Part shown: in pieces, positions 1-9,201 of the stretch
How positions within the stretch are numbered: the first letter of the stretch is position 1
Layout of the letters: the number at the start of each line of letters is the position of its first letter
NCBI GenBank assembly: GCA_963827335.1
Contig: CAWHAP010000008.1
Location: 11,471 to 75,470, forward strand
Length of the DNA: 64,000 nt
Direction of reading: 5' to 3'
From: DASQMT01 sp963827335
Lineage (GTDB): Bacteria > Actinomycetota > Thermoleophilia > Solirubrobacterales > Solirubrobacteraceae
Made by a program: the position numbers and the translations under genes
The notes under the pieces: generated by a model
Databases searched by the model: none
Told to the model about the DNA's origin: nothing
Seen by the model: the letters and a program-made list of their open reading frames with translations, nothing else

Positions 1-573
1 ACCGCGTTCGGGCTCGCCTCGCCCGTGTACTTCGTCGGGCTGATGCTGCTGCTCCTGTTCGCGCCGGGCTCGGGCGCCGTCGCGGAGGTCCCGTTCCTCT
101 CCGGCGTCGCCGCCTACCGGGCCCCGTCGGCCGACCTCGGGGCGTTCGTGCACCACATCTGGATGCCCGCCGTGATCATCGGCGCGCCGCTCGCGGCCGC
201 GTGCACGCGCATGACCGCCGCCCAGGTCGCGGCGACGCTGCACGAGGACTTCGTGCGCACCGCGCGCGCGAAGGGGGTGCGGGAGCGGCGCGTGGTCCGG
301 CGCCACGCGCTCACGGCGTCCGCGGCGCCGGTGCTCGCCCTCATCGGGGTCAACATGAACCTGACCCTCACGAACCTCGCCCTGACCGAGGCGGTGTTCA
401 ACATCCCGGGCTCGTTCCGGTACATCGAGCGGGCGCTCGTGAACCGCGACGTCGACCTCGTGCAGGCGCTCGTCGTCGAGGCCACCCTGTTCATCGTCGT
501 GGCGAACTTCCTCTGCGACGCGCTCCAGGGCTGGCTCGACCCGCGGGTCCGGCAGGGCGAGCCGCTCCGCTAG
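1..573 (+). CDS. ABC transporter permease, peptide/nickel (DppB-type), 5' truncated
   Basis: The frame is open from base 1, so only the C-terminal ~190 residues are present. These contain several hydrophobic segments and the permease cytoplasmic loop EDFVRTARAKGV, which matches the DppB/OppB EAA-loop consensus and contacts the ATPase. The end, with a hydrophobic helix followed by DALQGWLDPRVR, is typical of DppB-type inner-membrane permeases. It should import oligopeptides or a similar solute together with a DppC partner and binding protein. Neither is downstream here, where the next gene is on the opposite strand and overlaps by 4 bp, so the rest of the operon must lie upstream. Substrate cannot be told. 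Confidence 0.85.
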   Translation, partial: TAFGLASPVYFVGLMLLLLFAPGSGAVAEVPFLSGVAAYRAPSADLGAFVHHIWMPAVIIGAPLAAACTRMTAAQVAATLHEDFVRTARAKGVRERRVVRRHALTASAAPVLALIGVNMNLTLTNLALTEAVFNIPGSFRYIERALVNRDVDLVQALVVEATLFIVVANFLCDALQGWLDPRVRQGEPLR

Positions 574-2360
574 GCGGCGGCCGCCTGCTCGGCCCAGTCG
601 CGGTAGAGCCGCCAGTAGGCGCCCTGGGCGGCGAGGAGCTCGTCGTGCGTGCCCTGCTCGGCGATCCGGCCGTGGTCGAGCACGACGATGTGCCCGGCCC
701 CGCGGATCGTGGACAGCCGGTGGGCGATCACGATCGCCGTCCGCCCCGCGAGCAGCCGCCGCATCCCCTCCTCGATCCGGCTCTCCGTGTGGATGTCGAC
801 GTTCGACGTGGCCTCGTCGAGCACGAGGATCCGCGGGTCCGAGATCAGCGCGCGGGTGAAGGCGACGAGCTGGCGCTGCCCGGCCGAGAGCTGGATGCCG
901 CGCTCGCCCACCTCGGTGTCGTAGCCGTGCTCGAGCGCGGCGATGAAGTCGTGCGCGCCGACCGCGCGGGCGGCGTCCTCGATCTCGGCGAGCGGCGCGT
1001 CGGGCCGCCCGAAGGCGAGGTTGTCGCGGATCGTGCCGCTGAACAGGAAGGCCTCCTGCGGCACGATCCCCATCTGGCCGCGCAGCGAGCGCGCCTGGAC
1101 GTCGCGCAGGTCGTGGCCGTCGACCAGGATCCGCCCCTCGGTCGGGTCGTAGAAGCGCGCGGCGAGCTTGGCGAACGTCGACTTGCCGGCCCCGGTCGAG
1201 CCGACGAGGGCGACCGTCTGCCCGGGCGGCACGTGCAGGTCGACCCCCGCCAGCGCCGGCTCCCCGCCCGCGGCGTAGGCGAACGTGACGCCGTCGAACA
1301 CGAGGTCGCCGCGCAGCCGCGGCAGCGCGATCGCGCCGGGGCGGTCGGAGAGCTCCGGCTCCTCGTCGAGCAGCTCGAAGATCTTGTCCAGCGCGGCCAT
1401 GCCGGCCTGGTAGGTCGTGTAGAGCTGCGAGAGCTGCTGGATCGGGTCGAAGAAGTTGTTCAGCGCGGCGATGAAGGCGACGAGCACGCCGACGGTCACC
1501 TCGCCGTCGATCGCCTGCAGCCCGCCGTAGAGCAGGATCCCCGCCGTCACGAGCGAGGACAGCAGCTCGACGGCCGGGAAGTACGCCGCGTTCAGGTTGA
1601 CCGTCTTCATGTTCGCGAGGCGGTTCTCGTCGTTGAGGCCGGAGAAGACCTGCTCGTGGCGGCGCTCCTGGGCGAAGATGCGCACGACGCGGACGCCCGA
1701 GAGCGTCTCCTGCAGGTAGGCCGTGATCTGGGCGACCTTCTCGCGCGTGGCGCGGTAGGCGTCCGCGCTGATGATCCGGAACACGAACGAGCCGATCCCG
1801 AGCACCGGGAAGACGAGGAAGCACAGCAGCGCCAGCTGCCAGTCGAGCCACAGCAGGATCGCGGCCGTGCCGACGAGCGTGAGCGACGCGCCGAACAGCG
1901 TGACGATCCCGTCGGAGACGAGCTGGTCGAGCGCCTGCACGTCGTTCGTGAGCCGCGAGATGATCACGCCCGCCTGCCGGCGCGAGTAGAAGCTGATGGA
2001 GAGCGACTGCAGGTGGGCGAAGAGCTGGATCCGCAGGTCCTGCAGCACGCGCTGGCCGATCCAGCCGACGAGGTAGGTCTGCGCGTACGTCGCGCCCCAG
2101 TAGACGAGCGCGGAGACGACGAAGCCGGCCACGACGAGGTCGAGCGTGCCCAGGTCGCCGGGCACGATGCCGTCGTCGATCGCGAGCTTGGCCAGCGGCG
2201 GCGGGGCCAGCGAGGCGGCGGTGCCCGCGATCAGCGACGCGAACATCAGCACGGTGCGGCCCCGGTAGGGCCGCACGAGCTCGAGCAGCCCGCGCAGCTT
2301 GCGCCCGCGCCCGCGGGTGGCGCGCCAGCGGCGCACGAGCTCGTCGCGGCGCGTGCTCAC
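570..2360 (-). CDS. ABC exporter half-transporter, ATPase-permease fusion (subunit 2)
   Basis: 596 residues: six-helix exporter membrane domain (about 1-320) followed by a nucleotide-binding domain. Walker A is GSTGAGKST, Walker B is ILVLDEATSNVD with the catalytic Glu, and the H-loop is IAHRLST. The signature is LSAGQ rather than LSGGQ. The start overlaps the stop of the upstream half-transporter by 4 bp, so the two are translationally coupled and very likely heterodimerise. Family knowledge: such type IV exporters move lipids, drugs or peptides outward across the membrane. The substrate is unknown. Confidence 0.93.
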   Translation of the reverse strand: MSTRRDELVRRWRATRGRGRKLRGLLELVRPYRGRTVLMFASLIAGTAASLAPPPLAKLAIDDGIVPGDLGTLDLVVAGFVVSALVYWGATYAQTYLVGWIGQRVLQDLRIQLFAHLQSLSISFYSRRQAGVIISRLTNDVQALDQLVSDGIVTLFGASLTLVGTAAILLWLDWQLALLCFLVFPVLGIGSFVFRIISADAYRATREKVAQITAYLQETLSGVRVVRIFAQERRHEQVFSGLNDENRLANMKTVNLNAAYFPAVELLSSLVTAGILLYGGLQAIDGEVTVGVLVAFIAALNNFFDPIQQLSQLYTTYQAGMAALDKIFELLDEEPELSDRPGAIALPRLRGDLVFDGVTFAYAAGGEPALAGVDLHVPPGQTVALVGSTGAGKSTFAKLAARFYDPTEGRILVDGHDLRDVQARSLRGQMGIVPQEAFLFSGTIRDNLAFGRPDAPLAEIEDAARAVGAHDFIAALEHGYDTEVGERGIQLSAGQRQLVAFTRALISDPRILVLDEATSNVDIHTESRIEEGMRRLLAGRTAIVIAHRLSTIRGAGHIVVLDHGRIAEQGTHDELLAAQGAYWRLYRDWAEQAAAA

Positions 2361-4123
2361 AGCGACTCCGCGTGCTCGACGGGCTTGCGCGTGAGGAACA
2401 CCTGGTCGGGCAGGCCCTTGGCGGCGATCTCGGCGTACAGCGCCGACTGCTCGAGCAGCTCGGCGTGCGTGCCGCGCGCGGCGATGCGCCCGTCCTCGAG
2501 CACGACGATGTCGTCGGCGAGCGCGATCGTCGAGAGCCGGTGGGCGATCACGAACGTCGTGCGGCCGGCCATCACCTCGCGCAGCGCGGCCTTGATCGCC
2601 TGCTCGGTCGACGCGTCGACCGAGGAGGTGGCGTCGTCGAGGATGAGGATGCGCGGGTCGCTCAGCAGCGCCCGGGCGATGGCGATCCGCTGGCGCTGGC
2701 CGCCCGAGAGCGTCATGCCGCGCTCGCCGATGCGGGTGTCGTAGCCCTGCGGCAGCTCGGCGACGAAGCCGGCGGCCTGCGCCCGCTCGGCGGCCCGCTC
2801 CACCTCGGCGCGGCTCGCCTCCGGCCGGCCGTAGGCGATGTTCTCGTGCACCGTCGCGCTGAACAGGAACGGGTCGTCGTCGACGACGCTGATGGCGTGG
2901 CGCAGCGAGGGCAGGTCGACCTCGCGCACGTCGGCGCCGTCGATCCGGACGCTGCCCTCGGTCACGTCGTAGAGCCGCGCCAGCAGGTGCACCAGCGTGG
3001 TCTTGCCCGAGCCCGTCGCGCCGACGAGGGCGACGGTCGTCCCCGCCTCCACGACGAGGTCGACGTCGCGCAGCGCCGGTTCCGGCGCCGTCTCGTAGCG
3101 GAAGGTCACGTGGTCGAGCTCCACGCGGCCGCGCCCCTCGGGCAGCGGCGGCGCCCCGGGCGGCGCCGTCAGGCCGGGCGCCCGGTCGAGGATCTGGTAG
3201 AGCCGTGCGCCCGACGCGGTCGCCCGCTGGGCGAGCCCGAGCGCGACGCCGAGCTGGCGCATCGGGCCGATCAGCATCAGCAGGTACGTGTAGAACGCGG
3301 TGAAGTCGCCGAGCGACAGGTCGCCGGACACGACCCGGCGCCCGCCGACGAGCAGGATCACGGCCAGCCCGACGCTCGGCAGGAAGCCGATGAACGGGTT
3401 GTAGTACGCGCGCAGCCGCGTGGAGCGCATCGACTCCCCGAACACGCGCGCGACGCTCCCCTCGAAGCGCCCGAGCTGGCGCGGCTCGGCCGCGAACGCC
3501 TTGACGACGCGCACGCCGGACACGTTCTCCTCGACGTCGGCGGTCAGCTCGGCGATCCGCTGCTGGACCTCCTGGAGCACCGGCCGCGAGCGGCGGCTGT
3601 AGCGCGCCGCGACGAGCACGACGAACGGGACGGGGAGGAGGGCGAGCGCGGCGAGGCCCGGCTGCAGCAGGAACATCGCCACCGCGGCGAGCAGGATGGT
3701 CAGCGCGCTCTGGCTGATGAAGATCAGCCCGTAGCCGAGGAAGAAGCGCACGGACTGCAGGTCGACCGTGGCGCGCGACATCAGCTGGCCCGTCTGCTGG
3801 CGGTCGAAGAACGCCGGCTCGAGCGACTGGAGGTGGCGGTACATCAGGTTGCGCAGGTCGAACTCGATCGCCAGCGAGACGCGCCCGGCGACGAGCCGGC
3901 GCGCCGCCGAGAGGCCGAGCCGGAGCAGCGCGGCGAGCGCGATCAGCGCCGCGTAGCGCCGCAGGGCGGCGTCGTCACCGGCGTCCAGCCCGTCGATCGC
4001 GCGGCCCGTCAGCCACGGGATCGCGACGGTCGCGACCATCGCGAGGGCGGCCAGCACGAGCGACCAGACGGCGCCGGCGCGGTAGGGCTGCAGGAACCCG
4101 AGCAGGCGCCGGAAGGTGCTCAC
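2357..4123 (-). CDS. ABC exporter half-transporter, ATPase-permease fusion (subunit 1)
   Basis: 588 residues with an N-terminal exporter membrane domain and a C-terminal nucleotide-binding domain. Walker A is GATGSGKT, the signature is a normal LSGGQRQR, and the H-loop is IAHRLST. Walker B reads ILILDDATSSVD, so the catalytic Glu is replaced by Asp. Together with the LSAGQ signature of the downstream partner this gives one degenerate and one consensus composite ATP site, as in known heterodimeric exporters. It is the first gene of a two-gene operon. The GTG start lies 8 nt after a TATCCT box on this strand. Confidence 0.93.
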   Translation of the reverse strand: MSTFRRLLGFLQPYRAGAVWSLVLAALAMVATVAIPWLTGRAIDGLDAGDDAALRRYAALIALAALLRLGLSAARRLVAGRVSLAIEFDLRNLMYRHLQSLEPAFFDRQQTGQLMSRATVDLQSVRFFLGYGLIFISQSALTILLAAVAMFLLQPGLAALALLPVPFVVLVAARYSRRSRPVLQEVQQRIAELTADVEENVSGVRVVKAFAAEPRQLGRFEGSVARVFGESMRSTRLRAYYNPFIGFLPSVGLAVILLVGGRRVVSGDLSLGDFTAFYTYLLMLIGPMRQLGVALGLAQRATASGARLYQILDRAPGLTAPPGAPPLPEGRGRVELDHVTFRYETAPEPALRDVDLVVEAGTTVALVGATGSGKTTLVHLLARLYDVTEGSVRIDGADVREVDLPSLRHAISVVDDDPFLFSATVHENIAYGRPEASRAEVERAAERAQAAGFVAELPQGYDTRIGERGMTLSGGQRQRIAIARALLSDPRILILDDATSSVDASTEQAIKAALREVMAGRTTFVIAHRLSTIALADDIVVLEDGRIAARGTHAELLEQSALYAEIAAKGLPDQVFLTRKPVEHAESL

Positions 4124-4131
4124 GCAACTAC

Positions 4132-4137
4132 AGGATA
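4132..4137 (-). promoter_or_regulatory. Putative -10 box for the ABC exporter operon
   Basis: TATCCT on the minus strand lies 8 nt ahead of the GTG at 4123, the geometry of a leaderless actinobacterial transcript. No convincing -35 element is seen. Confidence 0.4.
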
Positions 4138-4182
4138 CGGTCCGCGCCGGACCCCGCCGCTTCGGGTATCTTCGCCCCTCGC

Positions 4183-4479
4183 ATGTCCGACGCCATCGCG
4201 CTCCGCAACCGCTTCGCCATGGTCAAGGGCGCCTGGGACGACCACCTGCCCGGCGTGCCGTTCCCGGCGCTCGGCGAGGGCACGGCGGAGGAGAAGATCG
4301 AGCGGCTGGAGCTCGCGCTGGTCGATCAGATGCGCGCGCGGGCGACGCCCGAGACCGCCGAGCAGGCGGCCGACGCGATGTGGGGCCTCGTCCATGCACG
4401 GCCGGATACGGATCCGGTCAAGCAGCGGGTCACGCGCCACCACGAGGATCTCGCCCGGCTGGGCCACCGGCTCCGCTGA
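4183..4479 (+). CDS. Hypothetical protein, 98 aa
   Basis: Small soluble, helix-rich protein with acidic and Arg-rich stretches. There is no signal peptide or membrane segment and I do not recognise the family. A TATCTT hexamer at 4167-4172 lies 10 nt before the ATG and could be a -10 box for a nearly leaderless transcript. It is divergent from the ABC exporter operon, and its last ~50 bp overlap the end of the convergent zinc-ribbon-like gene. Codon use is normal for the region (GC-rich third positions), which supports it being real. Confidence 0.6.
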   Translation: MSDAIALRNRFAMVKGAWDDHLPGVPFPALGEGTAEEKIERLELALVDQMRARATPETAEQAADAMWGLVHARPDTDPVKQRVTRHHEDLARLGHRLR

Positions 4480-4636
4480 CGGGGTCGTGCCCCGGGCACC
4501 GCAGCACCGGCAGCGGCGGGTACTTCGCGTAGCGCGGATCGGTCCGCGCGCGCAGGCACATCGAGAACGTGGACCCGCGCGTGTTGCGGATCACCTTCTG
4601 GTGCCGGCACGTCGCGCACAGCCCGGCCGGCGGCAC
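4430..4636 (-). CDS. Small Cys-rich (zinc-ribbon-like) protein
   Basis: 68 residues with CATCRHQKVIRNTRGS near the N-terminus, then FSMCLRA and VLRCPGHDP. The four cysteines in a C-x2-C...C...C arrangement suggest a structural zinc site. The block is familiar as a small conserved uncharacterised actinobacterial protein. The last ~15 residues are low complexity and overlap the convergent gene. It begins one base upstream of the stop of the following membrane-protein gene, so it probably lies downstream in the same minus-strand transcript. Function unknown. Confidence 0.75.
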   Translation of the reverse strand: MPPAGLCATCRHQKVIRNTRGSTFSMCLRARTDPRYAKYPPLPVLRCPGHDPVSGAGGPAGRDPRGGA

Positions 4637-5560
4637 TTAGCGCTGGGGGCGGTCGAGCACGAGGTACGCGTGCGCGTTCTGGCCCTGCCGGAACGCGGCC
4701 AGGAACTCGTTGGACCGGCTGAGGGCGCTGATGTTGCGCGCCTCGGGCGAGTCGAGCTCGAACGTCTCGGGCCGCGGCGTCTGCGGCGGGATCGTCGCCA
4801 CGAGCGGGACGTCGAGCCGGTCGGCGAGGTCGCCGGGCCGGTAGAGCACGGCTTGCAGCTGGGGCTGCGCGTCGGCGCCCTCCGCCGCCTCGGCCGCGCG
4901 CGGCGGCAGCAGCGTCACCACGGTGTCCACGTCGTCGGTGTAGCGGAACGTGTAGAGCGCGAGCTCGAGCGCCTCGCGCCGCACGAGCAGGCCGCGCTCC
5001 TCGGTCGGCGTGCCGGGGATCGAGCCGCCGGGGCCGATGCCCAGGAGCACGTACATCACGCCGTCGCCCTCGAGCAGCTCGATGTCGCCGCCGACCGGCG
5101 CGGTCCGCACCGCCACGTCGAACGGCACCGGCGGCTTGGAGACCTCGAGCCCGCTCGCCTCGACCGCCACGAGCTGGTCGCCGTTGCCGAGCCGGTACTT
5201 CGGCCCGACGTGCTCGGCGATCTGCTTGGCGATCGCGACGTCGTCCTCGGCGGTCGGCGTCCAGGCCGACCATCCGTCGGGCACCGAGGGCTCCGACGAG
5301 GCGTCCAGCGCGAGGACGACGCCGAGCCCGATGACCGCGATCGCGATGCCGATCAGCGCGCCGGTCAGGAAGCCGAAGCGCGGCCGGTAGGGCGACTCGG
5401 GGAGCGGACCCTGTGGCTCAGGAAGAGGCTCAGGGTCGGCCCGCACGGCCGCGCGCCCGTCCTCGCCGGCGGCCCACAGGCCCTCGCGGCGCAGCTTCTC
5501 GGTCGAGTCCGGCTCGGGCCGGCCCGCCGGGGAGGGGGGCGGGATCAGATCGCCGGCCAT
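4637..5560 (-). CDS. Hypothetical single-pass membrane protein downstream of ftsH-like gene
   Basis: 307 residues. A Pro-rich cytoplasmic N-terminus (about 1-65) is followed by one strong membrane segment (GALIGIAIAVIGLGVVLAL) and a soluble extracytoplasmic domain of about 220 residues with no motif I recognise. I chose the ATG at 5560 (MAGDLIPPP) because the longer reading frame upstream is the FtsH-like gene read in another frame. The start lies 16 bp inside the end of the FtsH-like gene, implying translational coupling. A role as partner or substrate adaptor of the protease is inference only. Confidence 0.8.
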   Translation of the reverse strand: MAGDLIPPPSPAGRPEPDSTEKLRREGLWAAGEDGRAAVRADPEPLPEPQGPLPESPYRPRFGFLTGALIGIAIAVIGLGVVLALDASSEPSVPDGWSAWTPTAEDDVAIAKQIAEHVGPKYRLGNGDQLVAVEASGLEVSKPPVPFDVAVRTAPVGGDIELLEGDGVMYVLLGIGPGGSIPGTPTEERGLLVRREALELALYTFRYTDDVDTVVTLLPPRAAEAAEGADAQPQLQAVLYRPGDLADRLDVPLVATIPPQTPRPETFELDSPEARNISALSRSNEFLAAFRQGQNAHAYLVLDRPQR

Positions 5561-7899
5561 GCGTCCTCGTCGAGCACGTCGATCTCGGGCTTGACCAGGG
5601 CGGCCTCGTCGAGCAGCGCGACCACGTCGTCCCCGTAGATCTCGCGCTTGGCCACGAGCACGTCGGCCACGTGCGCGACGCCGTCGCGGTTGACGCGGAT
5701 CGTGTTGTGGGCGATCACGTAGGCCTGGCCGAGCAGGCCGCACACGAGCGTGCGCTTCCCGGGGTCGTTGACGACCGCCTGCATCGGGTCCGCGTCCATC
5801 ATGCCGCCGCCCGAGCGATGCATGATCTGCGTGCCGATGCGCTCGAACCGCTCCATCACGCGGTCCTCCTCGGCCTCGCGCAGCTCGGGGTCCGCGATCC
5901 GATCGGCCAGGTCGACCCGCTGGGGCGCCATCGCGGCGAAGCCGACCATGCGCCCGGCCAGCCACGTGACCGAGCGGACGTCGCCGCCCACCCCGGTCGT
6001 GTTCTGGCCGTAGAAGACGACCTCGGCGGCCATCGCGCCCAGGATGTGGATCAGGCGCCCGAACATCTCCGAGCGCCAGTCGGCGAAGCGCTCCTCGATC
6101 TCCATCGCCCGGTGGTGGCCGCCGGAGGACCCGCGCTTGCGGATCGACAGGCGCGTCGACATCAGGTTCTCGTTGTAGAGGTGCGAGCACACCGCGTGGC
6201 CGGCCTCGTGGATGGCGGTGGCGCGCTCCTCGTGCGGCGGGTACTCCTGGCCGATCGCCACGCCCGACTCGACGGTCGTCATCGCCTCGACGATGTCCTC
6301 CCACGCGAACGCCGGCCGGCCGTTGGCGTGGGCGTAGGTCAGCGCCAGCGAGCACACCTGGTCGATCATGGCCGGGGAGTAGCCGGAGGTGACGCGCGCG
6401 AGCTCGTCGCGCTTCTTCTGCGTGTCGAGGTCCGGGTCGTGGGCGACCTTCGCGATGTAGAGGTCGAAGATGTCGCGCCGGTCCTCCCACGTGGGCGTGC
6501 GGAAGTGGATGTGCCGGCCCATCCGGCCCGGGCGCGTGAGCGCGGGGTCGAGCGTCTCGAGCGGCACGTTGCACGCGCCGATGAAGTAGATCTCCTCCTT
6601 GCGCGGCTTCGGGGGCTTCTTGCGCAGCCGCACCGGCCCGACGCGCTGGGGCACGATGTAGAGCGCATCGAGGAACGTGTTGACCCGCTTCGTGAAGACG
6701 CGCTTGGTCAGCGGCGGGTCGTCGATGCCGTCCATGACCACGAGCAGCTGGTTGAGCGCCATCGAGCCGCCGCCCATCCCGCCCGGCATGACGAACTGGT
6801 CGAGCGCGCCCTTCAGACGGCCCACGATCGCGGGGTAGAGCGGGCCGCTCGGCTCCGCCCGCAGGGCGAACAGCCGGTCGCGCCAGGCGCGCGACTCGAT
6901 CACGAGGTCGCCGTCCGGGGTCAGCGCGCCGTCCGGTCCGTAGAACAGGTGCTCGTTGACCGACAGCGACTCGTACGGCTGGAAGCCCGTGCCCAGCGCG
7001 CGCCGGCGCGTGCCGACGGCGTCGATCTCGTCGATGAAGACGATGCACTGGCCGCCCCACTTCGCGGCGAGCTTCTTCGCCTTGCGGGCGAGCATCCGCA
7101 CGATCACCGCGTCCAGGCCGATGAACATCTGCGCGAAGCCCGATCCCGGCATGGTCACGAAGGGGCAGTTGAACGAGGTGGCGATGCCCTTGGAGAGCAT
7201 CGTCTTGCCCGTGCCGGGCGGGCCGAGGAAGAGCACGCCGCGCTCGCGCTTGCCGCCCGCCTTCTCGAACTCCTCGCCCGACTGCCAGAGCGAGACCACG
7301 CGCGTGATCTCCTCCTTGGCCTCGACCTGGCCGCGGATGTCGGCGAGCTTGACGCCCCAGTCCGCGTCGCCCGGCTCGTAGCCCTTCATCTGCTGGGCGC
7401 CCAGGACCACCATCGGGCCGAACAGGATCAGGAAGTTGACGAGGAACAGCATCGGCAGGATCAGCGCGTACGGGCCGATGAGGCCGAGGATCACGGGGAT
7501 CGTCTCGATCAGCGTCGAGAACGCCCCGCCGAGGCTGTCGCCCGTCGTGAGCGCGATGATCGACAGCACGATCAGGAGCAGCAGCCCCCAGAAGGTCGTC
7601 CGGCGGAACTTCTTGCGCCAGTACCACAGCCGCCGCCGCGAGATCACGTCGTCCTTGGCGAGCTCGGACTCGGCGCCGTAGATCGTCGGCGCGGGGATCA
7701 GCTTGTGCGCGAGCACGTCGACGGCGCCGCGGAACACGACGACGAGCGTGAAGGCGGCGAGCAGCGACCAGTACCAGCGCCACTCGAACGCCACGACGAA
7801 CAGCACGTAGACGATCGGGCTGGTGAGCAGCGCCACGAACGTCGCCGCGCGCCCGAGCCGCTTCCATTCGCGCGCGAGCGCGAGCGAGTGCTCGTTCAC
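5545..7899 (-). CDS. FtsH-like membrane AAA+ metalloprotease (divergent)
   Basis: 784 residues from a GTG start (VNEHSLALAREW). Hydrophobic N-terminal segments fill roughly the first 175 residues. The AAA module has Walker A GPPGTGKT near 226, Walker B IVFIDEIDA near 285, and an SRH-like LDPALTRPGRMGR near 445 with the arginine finger. The M41 zinc motif HEAGH is near 562, so an intact protease is predicted. The Walker B-to-SRH distance is about 155 residues, roughly 85 more than in ordinary FtsH. The Gly-rich segment MPGGMGGG lies in this insertion. Expected role: ATP-driven degradation of membrane proteins. Not the canonical housekeeping FtsH by architecture. Confidence 0.88.
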   Translation of the reverse strand: MNEHSLALAREWKRLGRAATFVALLTSPIVYVLFVVAFEWRWYWSLLAAFTLVVVFRGAVDVLAHKLIPAPTIYGAESELAKDDVISRRRLWYWRKKFRRTTFWGLLLLIVLSIIALTTGDSLGGAFSTLIETIPVILGLIGPYALILPMLFLVNFLILFGPMVVLGAQQMKGYEPGDADWGVKLADIRGQVEAKEEITRVVSLWQSGEEFEKAGGKRERGVLFLGPPGTGKTMLSKGIATSFNCPFVTMPGSGFAQMFIGLDAVIVRMLARKAKKLAAKWGGQCIVFIDEIDAVGTRRRALGTGFQPYESLSVNEHLFYGPDGALTPDGDLVIESRAWRDRLFALRAEPSGPLYPAIVGRLKGALDQFVMPGGMGGGSMALNQLLVVMDGIDDPPLTKRVFTKRVNTFLDALYIVPQRVGPVRLRKKPPKPRKEEIYFIGACNVPLETLDPALTRPGRMGRHIHFRTPTWEDRRDIFDLYIAKVAHDPDLDTQKKRDELARVTSGYSPAMIDQVCSLALTYAHANGRPAFAWEDIVEAMTTVESGVAIGQEYPPHEERATAIHEAGHAVCSHLYNENLMSTRLSIRKRGSSGGHHRAMEIEERFADWRSEMFGRLIHILGAMAAEVVFYGQNTTGVGGDVRSVTWLAGRMVGFAAMAPQRVDLADRIADPELREAEEDRVMERFERIGTQIMHRSGGGMMDADPMQAVVNDPGKRTLVCGLLGQAYVIAHNTIRVNRDGVAHVADVLVAKREIYGDDVVALLDEAALVKPEIDVLDEDAWPAI

Positions 7900-8001
7900 G
7901 TTGCGGCTGCGCAACGCCGGGTGTGGATCCCCACCGGCCACGGCCCGCCGGATTGTACGTCCGCAGGCGGAGAACGGGCCTGATCCGGCGGCTGCGGACG
8001 C

Positions 8002-9201
8002 ATGTTCGACGGACGGCCTGGGGCCACGGCGCGTTGGTTGGGGATGGCGGCCACTGCCGACGAGCTCACAGGTCTGCCCTCCGCACGGGCGTTCGCGATC
8101 GCGCTCGACCGGCAGGCCGCGCTGGCGCGCCGCTACGACCGCCCGGGCGCGGTGATCGTGCTCGAGTGCGGCCGGGCGGACGATGCCGGCTGCCGCGCGG
8201 TGGCGCGCGCGCTGCTCGAGCGGCTGCGGGCGACCGACCTCGTGTCGCGCATCGCCGGCGGCGAGTTCGCGATCCTGCTCCCCGAGGCGCGCGTGTCCGA
8301 CGCGCGCGAGCTCGCCGCCGACCTCGTCGCGGTCGTCGCGGCCGTCGCCGGCGTCCCCGCCGCGGCCGGCATCGCCTGCTTCCCGGACGGCCTCGACCGC
8401 CCCGCGGGTTCGCTGCTGGCCGATGCCGACACCGCGCTCGCCGCGGCGCAGGGGGCGCATCCGCCCGTCGTCCAGTTCGACGCCCGCGTGTGCCGCACGC
8501 CGCGCGCGCTGGACTCGCGCGCGGAGCGGCTGCGCCGCGCCCTCGCCGGGAACGACCTGGTGCTCGAGCGCGCCCCCGTCGTCGACCTGCGCACCGGTGC
8601 GACGGACCACCACGCGCTCGCGGCGCGGCTGGTCGGCCACGGCGACGGGCTGCTCGAGGCGGCCGAGCGCTTCGGCCTGGCCCGCTCGATCGACCGCTTC
8701 ACGCTGCTCCGGGCGATGGCCGAGGACCAGGGCGGGCCCGGCGGCGTCGTCGTGGCGCTCGCGTCGGGCGCGTCGATCGACCGCGCGTTCGCGGACTGGC
8801 TGCTGCGCGAGCTCGCGGTGCGGCCCGGCGTGGGGGAGCGGCTCGTGCTCGCGGTGCCCGAGGGCGCCGCGCTCGCCGACGTCGCCGCCGTGCGCTCGCT
8901 CGCCGCGCGCATCGGCGAGTTCGGCGGGCGGATCGCGCTCGACCACTTCGGCCGCGTCGGCTCGTTCGCGCTCCTCAAGGCCCTGCCGGTGCACCAGGTC
9001 CGCCTCGACGCCGCGCTCGTGCGCGGGCTGCCGCTCTCGGACCGCGACCGGGCGGTCGTGCTCGCCCTTGTGCACGCGGCCGAGGCGCTGGGCGCCGAGA
9101 CCGTCGCCACCGGGGTCGACGGCGCGGCCGAGCTGACGGCCGTGCGGGGCTTCGGGATCTCCCTCGCGCAGGGCGACCACGCCGGCGACGATGTCGCCTA
9201 G
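8002..9201 (+). CDS. Degenerate GGDEF-EAL domain protein
   Basis: 399 residues. A GGDEF-type fold begins with DELTGLPSARAF, but the active motif reads RIAGGEF instead of R-GGDEF and the FK-iND metal site is lost. The second half is EAL-like: APVVDLRTG aligns with the EAL entry, DHFG replaces DDFG, and ATGVD replaces AEGVE. Both cyclic-di-GMP synthesis and hydrolysis are therefore predicted dead. A role as a binding or scaffolding protein is inference. There is no membrane segment. An alternative ATG at 8044 begins just before the GGDEF fold and may be the true start. It is divergent from the FtsH-like gene. Confidence 0.82.
   Translation: MFDGRPGATARWLGMAATADELTGLPSARAFAIALDRQAALARRYDRPGAVIVLECGRADDAGCRAVARALLERLRATDLVSRIAGGEFAILLPEARVSDARELAADLVAVVAAVAGVPAAAGIACFPDGLDRPAGSLLADADTALAAAQGAHPPVVQFDARVCRTPRALDSRAERLRRALAGNDLVLERAPVVDLRTGATDHHALAARLVGHGDGLLEAAERFGLARSIDRFTLLRAMAEDQGGPGGVVVALASGASIDRAFADWLLRELAVRPGVGERLVLAVPEGAALADVAAVRSLAARIGEFGGRIALDHFGRVGSFALLKALPVHQVRLDAALVRGLPLSDRDRAVVLALVHAAEALGAETVATGVDGAAELTAVRGFGISLAQGDHAGDDVA

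Noticed and set aside
201..2744. Plus-strand 847-codon open frame opposite the ABC exporter genes
   Set aside because: It is antisense to two clearly recognised ABC half-transporters and has no family motif, only charged low-complexity sequence.
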